NCBI GenBank assembly: GCA_035296085.1
Contig: DATHBP010000258.1
Span: 1 to 8,241 of the forward strand
Length of the DNA stretch: 8,241 bases
Origin: DATHBP01 sp035296085
GTDB taxonomy: Bacteria; Actinomycetota; Actinomycetes; Propionibacteriales; Nocardioidaceae
Direction: 5' to 3'
How positions within the stretch are numbered: position 1 is the stretch's first letter; each line of letters opens with the position of its first letter. The notes under the pieces were generated by a model that did not search any database, had not been told where the DNA came from, and saw nothing but the letters and a program-made list of their open reading frames with translations. Below are positions 1-5,317 of the stretch, piece by piece. Made by a program: the position numbers and the translations under genes.

Positions 1-418
1 GGTGGAGGCGCTGCCTGACGCGCTGGACACCAAGGTGGGCTCGGGTGGGCTCGCCTTGTCCCCCGCCCAGGCTCAGCAGCTTGCCCTCGCGCGGCTGGTG
101 CTCGCCGACCCGCACACACTCGTGCTCGATGAGGCGACCTCGCTCATCGACCCGCGCGCGGCGCGCCATCTCGAGCGCTCGATGGCCGCCGTGCTCGAGG
201 GTCGTACGGTCATCGCGATCGCGCACCGGCTGCACACTGCCCACGACGCCGACCGGGTCGCGGTGGTGGAGGACGGGCGGATCAGCGAGATCGGCAGCCA
301 CGACGAGCTGACTGCGACCGGCGGGTCGTACGCCGCGCTCTGGCGGTCCTGGCACGGCGACGGCACGGGTGGCTCAGAGGCGCATCAGCCGGCCACGAGC
401 GGGGCGAGCACGGCTTAG
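1..418 (+). CDS. ABC exporter ATP-binding protein, C-terminal fragment
   Basis: This is the last 138 residues of an ABC transporter ATPase; the membrane domain and Walker A lie off the left edge, so the GTG at position 2 is an internal codon. Seen directly: a signature region reading LSPAQ (residues 19-23 of the fragment) instead of LSGGQ, a Walker B with the catalytic Glu (LVLDEATS, about 40-47), a D-loop SLID in place of SALD, and the switch His in IAHRL (His75). The His and Glu are intact while the signature is degenerate. That pattern is known from one half of heterodimeric exporters (DUF-type multidrug or lipid exporters), where the partner carries a canonical LSGGQ. I infer an inner-membrane exporter half-transporter; the substrate is unknown. 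It ends in a Gly/Ser/Ala-rich tail, and its TAG abuts the convergent PadR gene's stop codon. The family is certain; the exact subfamily is less so. Confidence 0.9.
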   Translation, partial: VEALPDALDTKVGSGGLALSPAQAQQLALARLVLADPHTLVLDEATSLIDPRAARHLERSMAAVLEGRTVIAIAHRLHTAHDADRVAVVEDGRISEIGSHDELTATGGSYAALWRSWHGDGTGGSEAHQPATSGASTA

Positions 419-970
419 CTAGGCGCTTGCCTGCCTCTCGGGGCCGGTGAGCTGCGTCGGCAGGCCATCGAACCAGGCCAGCACCGCCCGTTCGTACGCA
501 AGGCCGAACTCCAGCGTCGCCAGTGCGAAAGCATCCATACCGAGGGGTTCTGCATCGACGGCGGCACGGTGCTGCTCGTACCCGGCGAGCCTGCGTTCGT
601 GGACGACGCGTTGACTCGTCAAGAAGCTGGCGAGCCGCTCGCCGGGTAGGTGGCTCCCGAACGCCACGGTCAGCAGCAACGGAAACCGGATGGTCTCCGC
701 ACCCGGCTCCCGATCGATCCAGGCGGCGAACGCTTCCCGCCCGCTGTCGGTGATCGTGTACGGCTTGCGGTCGCGGACCCCTTTCTCGCCCTGCTCGATG
801 AGTCCGGCTCCGGCCATGGCGGCCAGCTCCCGGTAGACCTGGCTCTGCGTGAGCGTCCAGAAGTCGCCGATCGTCGACTGCGCGGTGGCCATCAGATCCC
901 AGCCGGTCATCGGCCCCCTGTGCAGGAATCCCAGCAACGAGGCAGCAGTCGCGTTGAGGTGTGCTGGCAT
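419..970 (-). CDS. PadR-family transcriptional regulator
   Basis: A 183-residue DNA-binding repressor of the PadR family. The N-terminal winged helix (about residues 8-80) shows the family pattern: a LLGFL helix, GPMTGWDL, a recognition-helix region around TQSQVYREL and a wing ending in RKPYTITDSGREAF. The C-terminal half (about 90-170) is helical and matches the PadR/AphA-type alpha domain (Vir_act_alpha_C) that makes the dimer. I chose the ATG at 970, with GGCGGAGAAG just upstream (GGAG about 9 bases away), over an in-frame ATG at 1018: the longer form adds 16 residues outside the family and would run into the candidate operator. PadR proteins usually repress their own gene and a neighbouring transporter or membrane-protein gene, releasing on ligand binding. 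Here the neighbours are an ABC exporter (convergent) and a DUF1707 membrane protein (divergent). The ligand is unknown. Confidence 0.93.
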   Translation of the reverse strand: MPAHLNATAASLLGFLHRGPMTGWDLMATAQSTIGDFWTLTQSQVYRELAAMAGAGLIEQGEKGVRDRKPYTITDSGREAFAAWIDREPGAETIRFPLLLTVAFGSHLPGERLASFLTSQRVVHERRLAGYEQHRAAVDAEPLGMDAFALATLEFGLAYERAVLAWFDGLPTQLTGPERQASA

Positions 971-998
971 GCGAGCTTCTCCGCCCTTCGGTCCGGAG

Positions 999-1057
999 TT
1001 GACATTCCACTGTGCCACATGCAGACTGAGACGACACCTTCCACTATGGAATGTGAA
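999..1057. promoter_or_regulatory. Divergent promoter region with facing 16-base motif pair (candidate PadR operator)
   Basis: Two copies of a 16-base motif face each other: TTGACATTCCACTGTG on plus at 999-1014 and TTCACATTCCATAGTG on minus at 1057-1042, identical at 13 of 16 positions. Each begins with a -35-like hexamer (TTGACA, TTCACA). About 17-18 bases further in on each strand are only weak -10 candidates (CAGACT at 1022-1027 on plus; TCGTCT at 1034-1029 on minus). The right copy overlaps a perfect short palindrome, TTCCA-CTA-TGGAA, at 1039-1051, and TTCCACTRTG also repeats directly at 1005 and 1039. The arrangement fits back-to-back promoters for padR and the DUF1707 gene that one dimeric regulator could block together. 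The repeats are seen; binding by the adjacent PadR protein is inferred. Confidence 0.6.
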
Positions 1058-1103
1058 TCACTCTACGAGCCCGAGCGTCTGAACCCGGATGGAGCTGAGT
1101 CGA

Positions 1104-1574
1104 ATGCCCACTTCGCCCTCGCTGCGCGCCGCTGACAGCGACCGGGAGCGGACCGCTGCGCTACTGGGAGACCACCTGGCCGCCGGCCGTCTCGATGTCG
1201 TCGAGTTCGACGAGAGACTGTCGGCTGCGTACTCCGCGGTCACCCTCGACGATCTCGACGCGCTGGTCGCCGACCTGCCGCCGCAGCCGGTCGCCGCTAC
1301 GACGTCAGGTTGGCGGCTGGCGTGGCAGGCCGGCATGTCGAGCTGGCTCGTCACGGCCGTGGTGTGCCTACTGGTTTGGGCGCTGACCTCGCTAGCGCAG
1401 GGGCAGCCGCTCTACTTCTGGCCGGGGTGGGTCATCGGGCCCTGGGGTCTTGTGCTGGTAGCCATGCACACGCTCGGTGCCCACCGCCTGAGCCCGCGGG
1501 ACGGCAAGCACCCCCGCAGCTGCTGGTCGAGCGCTATCCGTCACTCGACGTCGAACCAGGAGTGCGCGTCGTAG
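1104..1574 (+). CDS. DUF1707 domain protein with two-helix membrane domain
   Basis: A 156-residue protein of the actinobacterial DUF1707 family. Residues about 7-60 carry the domain signature: RAADSDRERTAALLGDHLAA, GRLDVVEFDERLSAAY and a closing LDALVADLP. This is followed by two hydrophobic segments (about 81-98 and 105-125); the second includes YFWPGWVIGPWG, typical of the 2TM domain often fused to DUF1707. The N-terminus is probably cytoplasmic. The function of DUF1707 proteins is not established. The ATG at 1104 is chosen because GGAG at 1091-1094 lies 9 bases upstream; an in-frame ATG at 1089 has no clear ribosome binding site and adds 5 residues. The last 30 residues are polar, do not look like the family, and run 34 bases into the opposite-strand zinc-ribbon gene, so a late frameshift or a non-conserved tail is possible. 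Expression probably responds to the neighbouring PadR. Confidence 0.85.
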   Translation: MPTSPSLRAADSDRERTAALLGDHLAAGRLDVVEFDERLSAAYSAVTLDDLDALVADLPPQPVAATTSGWRLAWQAGMSSWLVTAVVCLLVWALTSLAQGQPLYFWPGWVIGPWGLVLVAMHTLGAHRLSPRDGKHPRSCWSSAIRHSTSNQECAS

Positions 1575-1732
1575 AAGTGCAGCACGTACGAGCAGCGCGT
1601 GCACACCTTCAGCGTCATCCGGTGTGAGGTGAAGCCCCACCGCGACTCTTGCCGGGACTCCTCGGTCTGGAACTCGGTGTTTCCGCAGAGCGGGCATGCG
1701 AGGGTTCGCTCGGGCACGTCAGCAGCGGTCAC
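1541..1732 (-). CDS. Small zinc-ribbon protein
   Basis: A 63-residue protein with two CxxC knuckles, CPLC (Cys13, Cys16) and CTRC (Cys44, Cys47), spaced 27 residues apart. That is a classic zinc-ribbon layout; there is no other recognisable domain and no signal peptide. The C-terminus is aromatic and acidic (HFYDAHSWFDVE). A role in nucleic-acid or protein binding is a family-level guess; the specific function is unknown. The GTG start at 1732 is supported by GAGGAGG six bases upstream; longer in-frame starts, such as the ATG at 1780, would run into the upstream GST gene and add Arg/Ala-rich sequence. It is the third and last gene of the probable GGT-GST operon, 11 bases after the GST stop. 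It overlaps the tail of the convergent DUF1707 gene by 34 bases. Confidence 0.82.
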   Translation of the reverse strand: MTAADVPERTLACPLCGNTEFQTEESRQESRWGFTSHRMTLKVCTRCSYVLHFYDAHSWFDVE

Positions 1733-1738
1733 AGCGGA

Positions 1739-1745
1739 CCTCCTC
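1739..1745 (-). promoter_or_regulatory. Strong ribosome binding site overlapping the GST stop codon
   Basis: On the minus strand GAGGAGG lies six bases before the GTG at 1732 and shares bases with the TGA of the upstream GST gene (1744-1746). It fixes the start of the zinc-ribbon gene and suggests translational coupling: ribosomes ending on the GST message are positioned on the next gene. Confidence 0.75.
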
Positions 1746-2688
1746 AGCTCAACGACTCGCGCCCGTGCGGCTCGAGCCATGTGGACTCGTCGGGACCCTT
1801 CGGCACGACGCCGGTCGGGTTGATCTGGTCGTGGGTGACGTAGTAGTGCCGCTTGATGTGGTCGAAGTCGACGGTGTCCCCGATCCCCGGCGTCTGGAAC
1901 ACGTCACGCGCGTACGCCCACAGCACCGGCATCTCGGCGAGCTTGCTCCGGTTGCACTTGAAGTGCCCGTGATACACCGCGTCGAAGCGCACGAGCGTCG
2001 TGAACAGCCGGATGTCGGCCTCCGTCAGCTGGTCACCGACGAGGTAGCGGCGTGCTGCCAACCGCTGCTCGAGCCAGTCGAGTCGGTCGAAGAGCTGGTC
2101 GTACGCCCGTTCGTACGCCCGCTGCCCGGTCGCGAAGCCGCAGCGGTAGACGCCGTTGTTGACGTCGGCGAACACCAGCGCGTTGACCTCGTCGATCTCC
2201 GCACGGAGCGCCTTGGGATAGAGGTCCGGTGCCCCGTCGCGGTGGTGCTCGCGCCACTGCGTCGAGAGATCCACGGTGATCTGCGGGTAGTCGTTGCTGA
2301 CCACCAAGCCGCTGCGTACGTCCACGAGGGACGGCACTGTCACGCGGCCCGCGTACGTGGGGTCGGTCGCGAAGTACGCCTCGGACAGGAAGCCGATCCC
2401 AAGGACAGGGTCGACACCGCCCGGGTCGAGAGTGAACCGCCAGCCACGTTCGTCACGGATGGGGTCGACGGTGCCGACCGAGATGGCGTCCTCCAGGCCC
2501 AGCAGCCGCAGCACGATGCGGGAGCGGTGCGCCCACGGACACGCCCGACACCAGATCAGCCGGTAGCGGCCGGGTTCCACCGGGAAGGCCGACGAGCCGT
2601 CGGCGGTGATGCGCTCGGTGAACCGGTTGCGTTGCCGGACGAACTCGCCAGTCGAGGCGGTCTCCTGGGTGAACTGAGCTTGGGTCAT
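1744..2688 (-). CDS. Xi-class glutathione S-transferase / glutathionyl-hydroquinone reductase-like protein
   Basis: A 314-residue cytosolic protein of the YqjG/ECM4/PcpF (Xi-class GST) family, close to the family's usual length. Family members reduce glutathionyl-quinone adducts with an active-site Cys. Seen here: the thioredoxin-fold motif RACPWAHR (Cys50 the expected nucleophile), a cis-Pro region VTVPSL (about 117-121), VVSNDYPQI where the thiol binds, and a helical C-terminal domain with YLVGDQLTEADIRLF (about 215-229) and the near-diagnostic ending DTVDFDHIKRHYYVTHDQIN. A second Cys (Cys47) lies three residues before the nucleophile. Most actinobacteria make mycothiol rather than glutathione, so the natural cofactor here is uncertain. 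The start is also uncertain: ATG at 2688 or an in-frame GTG at 2697, neither with a good ribosome binding site. It follows the GGT-like gene by about 40 bases and precedes the zinc-ribbon gene by 11, suggesting one transcript. Confidence 0.92.
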   Translation of the reverse strand: MTQAQFTQETASTGEFVRQRNRFTERITADGSSAFPVEPGRYRLIWCRACPWAHRSRIVLRLLGLEDAISVGTVDPIRDERGWRFTLDPGGVDPVLGIGFLSEAYFATDPTYAGRVTVPSLVDVRSGLVVSNDYPQITVDLSTQWREHHRDGAPDLYPKALRAEIDEVNALVFADVNNGVYRCGFATGQRAYERAYDQLFDRLDWLEQRLAARRYLVGDQLTEADIRLFTTLVRFDAVYHGHFKCNRSKLAEMPVLWAYARDVFQTPGIGDTVDFDHIKRHYYVTHDQINPTGVVPKGPDESTWLEPHGRESLS

Positions 2689-2729
2689 GCCGTCCACGCT
2701 ACGGGCTCGGCGAGCTCGCTTCGTGCGCG

Positions 2730-4280
2730 CTAGGGCTCACTGACCGCGACCGCAGCCGTACGTCTGGAGTCGCCCGCCGCGCACAGCGTGCCGTCGTCCT
2801 CCCGCTTGGCGACGGAGACGCCGCCGAAGTACATCGACCGCGCGGGATAACTCTGCGTCGGCAGGTCCAACGCCGGCAGGTCGAGGTCCTCCTCGAAGTC
2901 CACCCGAGGGTCCGTGGCGGCATTGCGTACGTGAACACGGGGGTGGTCGATCGCCTCGGTCAGGCTGAGCCCGCCGTTCGCGATGCCGGCGAGTACCTGG
3001 GCCAGGGCGGTCGTGATGCGGTCCGCTCCTGGTGATCCTGCGGCCAGCACTGCCCCGGCAGCGGTACGACCCACCGTGGGAGCCATGTTGGACAGCAGCC
3101 GCTCACCCGGGGTGGCTTTGTGCAGACCGTGCCGGTTGAGCTCCTGCTCGCCGAGACAGTTGTTGAGCCACAGCCCGGTACCGGGCGCCATGACCCCCGA
3201 CCCGTAGCCGGCCGAGCTGGTCACTGCGCACGCCGCACCGTGCTCGTCGACCACGGAGATGTGCACCGTGTTGGGCGCGGTGTGCAGGCGAGCCAGGTCT
3301 CCCTTGCTGGCGAGCTCCAGCAGCCGCTCGGCCTCCTCGGTCAAATTGGCGGCGACGTCCAGCCGCTCGCTGCGGTGCGCCAGCACCGCCCGCTGCACGT
3401 CGACGAGGTGCACGATGTCCTCAGCCAGCCACGGCCCGCGGGGTCGACCGTCCATCAACGCGAGCATGGCGGCCAGCACGACGCCGCCCACGGCGGGTGT
3501 GGGGTTCGTATCGAGCGCCCAGTCGCCGACCCGCACCGGCAAGGCGGGGCGGATGACCGCCTGGTACGCCGCCAAGTCATGCGCGGTAAGGATGCCGTCG
3601 TTGGCGGCCATGTCCTCCGCGATGCAGCGCGCGAGGTCACCGGTGTAGAAGACCCCCGCCCCCTCGGTGGCGATCAGCTCGAGGGTGTCGGCCAAGCCCT
3701 CGACGTGCACCGTCTCGCCGACGTCGAGCAGGGTTCCGTCGGCTCGGTGCAGCGCGGCGTGGCTCTCCGCGTCGACGCCGAACAGCGACTCGTGGGTGTA
3801 CTCGAGGTAGTGGTGGGACGCATGCCCGAGCGGGAACCCGGCGCGGGCCGTCTCCACGGCAGGAGCGACGACTTCATGCCAGGGCGCTCGCCCGAACCGG
3901 CTATGTGCCAAGTCAATCCCGGCGAGTGCCCCCGGCGTGGCGACCGAGCCGTGCCCGACGGTCATCGTCACCCCTCCGCCGTAGCCGCAGGTGACGTCGC
4001 GCACCCCCCGCCCGAAACGCTCGGTGGGCAGCCCGCGCCCGGGCATCTCCACATTGCCGTCGACAGACACCACCGCCGAGCCGTCCGCCTGTGCGATGGT
4101 GACGAAGGCTCCACCGGCGGCCGACACCACGCCTGGTTCGGTCACCGCCGCCACCAGGACCGCGGCGAGTGCAGCGTCGACCGCGTTCCCGCCGTCGCTG
4201 GCCAGCCGGATGCCTGCCGCCACGGCTGCAGCGTTCGGCGCCGCTATGGCGATCCGGGACGCTGGCGTGGGCACCCGCAC
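2730..4280 (-). CDS. Gamma-glutamyltransferase-family Ntn-hydrolase, divergent substrate pocket
   Basis: A 516-residue member of the GGT family: self-cleaving N-terminal-nucleophile hydrolases that move or hydrolyse gamma-glutamyl or related acyl groups. The expected cleavage-site Thr is Thr338 in NTVHISVVD, giving chains of about 337 and 179 residues. Other family marks are GGNAVDAALAA (30-40), VTEPG (46-50), PGALAGID (116-123), LWLNN (370-374), SNMAPT (397-402) and GSPGADRI (415-422). Compared from memory with E. coli GGT, the gamma-glutamyl contacts look changed: Arg114 aligns near Asn76 (VDGNVEMPG replaces DFREMAP), Asn411 falls in a two-residue gap, Gln430 aligns with Cys375 and Asp433 with Glu378. 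I therefore call the fold and mechanism, not the substrate; acylase or hydrolase activity on another amide is possible. No signal peptide is evident, unlike secreted GGTs. The start is GTG with GAGGGG about 10 bases upstream. It is the first gene of the probable operon with the GST. Confidence 0.88.
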   Translation of the reverse strand: MRVPTPASRIAIAAPNAAAVAAGIRLASDGGNAVDAALAAVLVAAVTEPGVVSAAGGAFVTIAQADGSAVVSVDGNVEMPGRGLPTERFGRGVRDVTCGYGGGVTMTVGHGSVATPGALAGIDLAHSRFGRAPWHEVVAPAVETARAGFPLGHASHHYLEYTHESLFGVDAESHAALHRADGTLLDVGETVHVEGLADTLELIATEGAGVFYTGDLARCIAEDMAANDGILTAHDLAAYQAVIRPALPVRVGDWALDTNPTPAVGGVVLAAMLALMDGRPRGPWLAEDIVHLVDVQRAVLAHRSERLDVAANLTEEAERLLELASKGDLARLHTAPNTVHISVVDEHGAACAVTSSAGYGSGVMAPGTGLWLNNCLGEQELNRHGLHKATPGERLLSNMAPTVGRTAAGAVLAAGSPGADRITTALAQVLAGIANGGLSLTEAIDHPRVHVRNAATDPRVDFEEDLDLPALDLPTQSYPARSMYFGGVSVAKREDDGTLCAAGDSRRTAAVAVSEP

Positions 4281-4415
4281 AGGCTACGGACCCCTCGATC
4301 CCGAGCGGGCGAGTTGCTGCCGCGAGTGGGCCGTCACTCGGCGCGGCGGACGCGATGATGACCATGGTCCTCACCACATCAGCACTAGCGGCAGAAGGTA
4401 AATCTGCGTGTCCGA

Positions 4416-4475
4416 CCAACCGGGTTTGAGATCCTCCGACCTCACCGTAAGCGCATATCGAGAGACCCCGGTTGG
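4416..4475. repeat. 60-base imperfect palindrome with perfect 9-base ends
   Basis: CCAACCGGG at 4416-4424 is matched by its reverse complement CCCGGTTGG at 4467-4475, with a 42-base interior holding weaker partial matches (TTTGAGATCC near the left arm, TATCGAGAGACC near the right). The interior resembles, from memory, the degenerate intergenic palindromes of many actinobacterial genomes that contain TATCGAGACC and GGTTTCGAG. It lies between two divergent genes, so it is not placed to end either. It could be a decayed dispersed repeat or a structured leader. It is not a tRNA: no cloverleaf forms. Confidence 0.45.
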
Positions 4476-4485
4476 CGACCACGGG

Positions 4486-4530
4486 TCCGTTATCCGTCTA
4501 TTGACCACAAAGGACAACGGATGGTAAGAG
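4486..4530 (+). promoter_or_regulatory. Possible promoter of the orphan gene
   Basis: TTGACC at 4501-4506 is a good -35 match, followed after 18 bases by a weak -10 candidate, TAAGAG at 4525-4530. A six-base inverted repeat, TCCGTT at 4486-4491 and AACGGA at 4516-4521, brackets the -35 and could be a small operator. The -10 lacks the usual final T, so this is tentative. The rest of the 281-base gap from 4281 holds only the palindrome at 4416-4475. Confidence 0.3.
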
Positions 4531-4561
4531 AGGTACTTCCGGAATGGAGGAGGAGTGTGTC

Positions 4562-4987
4562 ATGTCAGTTGGAGGGACAGCAGTCGTAGGTGGCATCGGA
4601 CTGGTTGTCGCCGCTGCCGGCCACTTTGGCGCATTCGGTGACGATGTGGCGAGGCTTCTTGGGCGCGCCCCTGCTGTCGTCGATGTCTTCCAGACCGCAT
4701 CCGAAGGGGCCAGTGTCCTTCGCGGCCTGTCTAACGGAGACGGCGTGGAGCGCGCCGTTGCAGAGGCTGCTTGTCTTGTAGCGACTCAACAGATGGACGA
4801 CGACCCGACGTTCGAACCGAGCCAAGACTACTGGGCACAACGGGTTGAAGCGTCGGTCCCGCCCTGGGTATGGGAAGAACCCAGCGGCGAGGTGCAGGAC
4901 ACAATAGAAAGCGCAGCCAACGCCCTCACCCTTCTGGACACCAATGCACGAGTGGCCCAGTTGTATGTTCAACATTGCGTCTTATGA
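4562..4987 (+). CDS. Hypothetical protein, 141 residues, unrecognised
   Basis: I do not recognise this protein. It has a Gly/Val/Ala-rich hydrophobic N-terminus (about residues 4-20, GGTAVVGGIGLVVAAAG) that could be one membrane segment or a glycine-zipper helix. A mixed region with DDVARLLGRAP follows, then an acidic half containing DDDPTFEPSQDYWAQRVE and PPWVWEEP, and a short tail ending LYVQHCVL. It is supported as a gene by GGAGGAGGAG at 4546-4555, six bases before the ATG, far stronger than any competing start. An in-frame ATG at 4544 overlaps that site and is rejected. Third codon positions are clearly less G/C-rich than in the neighbouring genes, and rarer codons (ATA, TTA, GTA) occur, which suggests recent acquisition or weak selection. 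It stands alone between divergent GGT and convergent guaA. No function is proposed; a small membrane-associated or phage- or element-derived product are options. Confidence 0.55.
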   Translation: MSVGGTAVVGGIGLVVAAAGHFGAFGDDVARLLGRAPAVVDVFQTASEGASVLRGLSNGDGVERAVAEAACLVATQQMDDDPTFEPSQDYWAQRVEASVPPWVWEEPSGEVQDTIESAANALTLLDTNARVAQLYVQHCVL

Positions 4988-5317
4988 CTGCAGCGGATCC
5001 ATGCCGCTTGGAGGCGCTCTAGCCGACGCTGTTGGATTGCACACCTATCCGTCGCCGGAGGCTCCACTTCGGACGCTTAACGAGCGGGACGAGGCATACC
5101 CTGCGGGATCGGAAAAGCACACTAGTCGCCGCCCTGCTGCCGTCACTGGCGTCACTAATTCGGGCCTATCCGCTACATTTTTGTCGGCGGCGCAGCGTCG
5201 CCGGGACTCCCTGCCAGGCTGATTGACGCAAGCACGGGAGTAACTGGGCGGTGCCTCTCACCCCCTCCACATCCTCTGACCCCTCCGCATCGGAGTCTCA
5301 CGCCAAGCAGGAGGGAC
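4988..5317. other. 330-base stretch with no supported gene
   Basis: Open frames of 60-90 codons cross this stretch (for example 5032-5226 and 4944-5222, plus), but none has a ribosome binding site, a recognisable motif or biased codon use, so none is called. Base composition is more even than in the flanking genes. It holds an 8-base-pair hairpin (5185-5203), a pyrimidine-rich tract (about 5255-5285) with CCCCTCCRCATC repeated at 5262 and 5280, and a weak CTCCG/CGGAG hairpin (5283-5295). The last two lie just past the end of guaA but lack a T-run on the guaA strand, so no intrinsic terminator is claimed. It may be the remains of acquired DNA. Confidence 0.6.
5185..5203. repeat. 8-base-pair hairpin after a T-run
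   Basis: CGGCGGCG (5185-5192) pairs with CGTCGCCG (5196-5203) around a CAG loop, with one G-T wobble. The only T-run (TTTTT, about 5178-5182) precedes the stem on plus, and on minus the stem is followed by A residues, so it is not a standard terminator in either direction. It may still stop or protect the guaA or orphan transcript in a high-GC host, where T-less hairpins are common. Confidence 0.35.

Noticed and set aside
1696..2733. A 345-codon open frame on plus across the GST gene
   Set aside because: Mirror of a well-recognised Xi-class GST; no motif of its own.
3120..4358. A 412-codon open frame on plus across the GGT-family gene
   Set aside because: Mirror of a real gene; the product is His/Arg/Gly-rich low-complexity sequence without motifs.
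4408..4480. Possible tRNA or tRNA-derived attachment site (GGTTTGAGATCC resembles a T-loop)
   Set aside because: No acceptor, D or anticodon stem forms around it, and the T-stem would have at most three pairs. Read instead as part of the palindrome.
4565..4975. A 136-codon minus-strand frame opposite the orphan gene
   Set aside because: No ribosome binding site; the plus-strand frame has GGAGGAGGAG at ideal spacing. The choice would change if homologs were found for the minus frame.
4944..5226. Overlapping plus-strand frames of 60-90 codons after the orphan gene, possibly an integrase remnant
   Set aside because: No integrase or transposase motif could be read in any frame, and no start signal.
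5283..5295. CTCCG-CAT-CGGAG hairpin as guaA terminator
   Set aside because: Only five pairs and no T-run on the minus strand; too weak to call.
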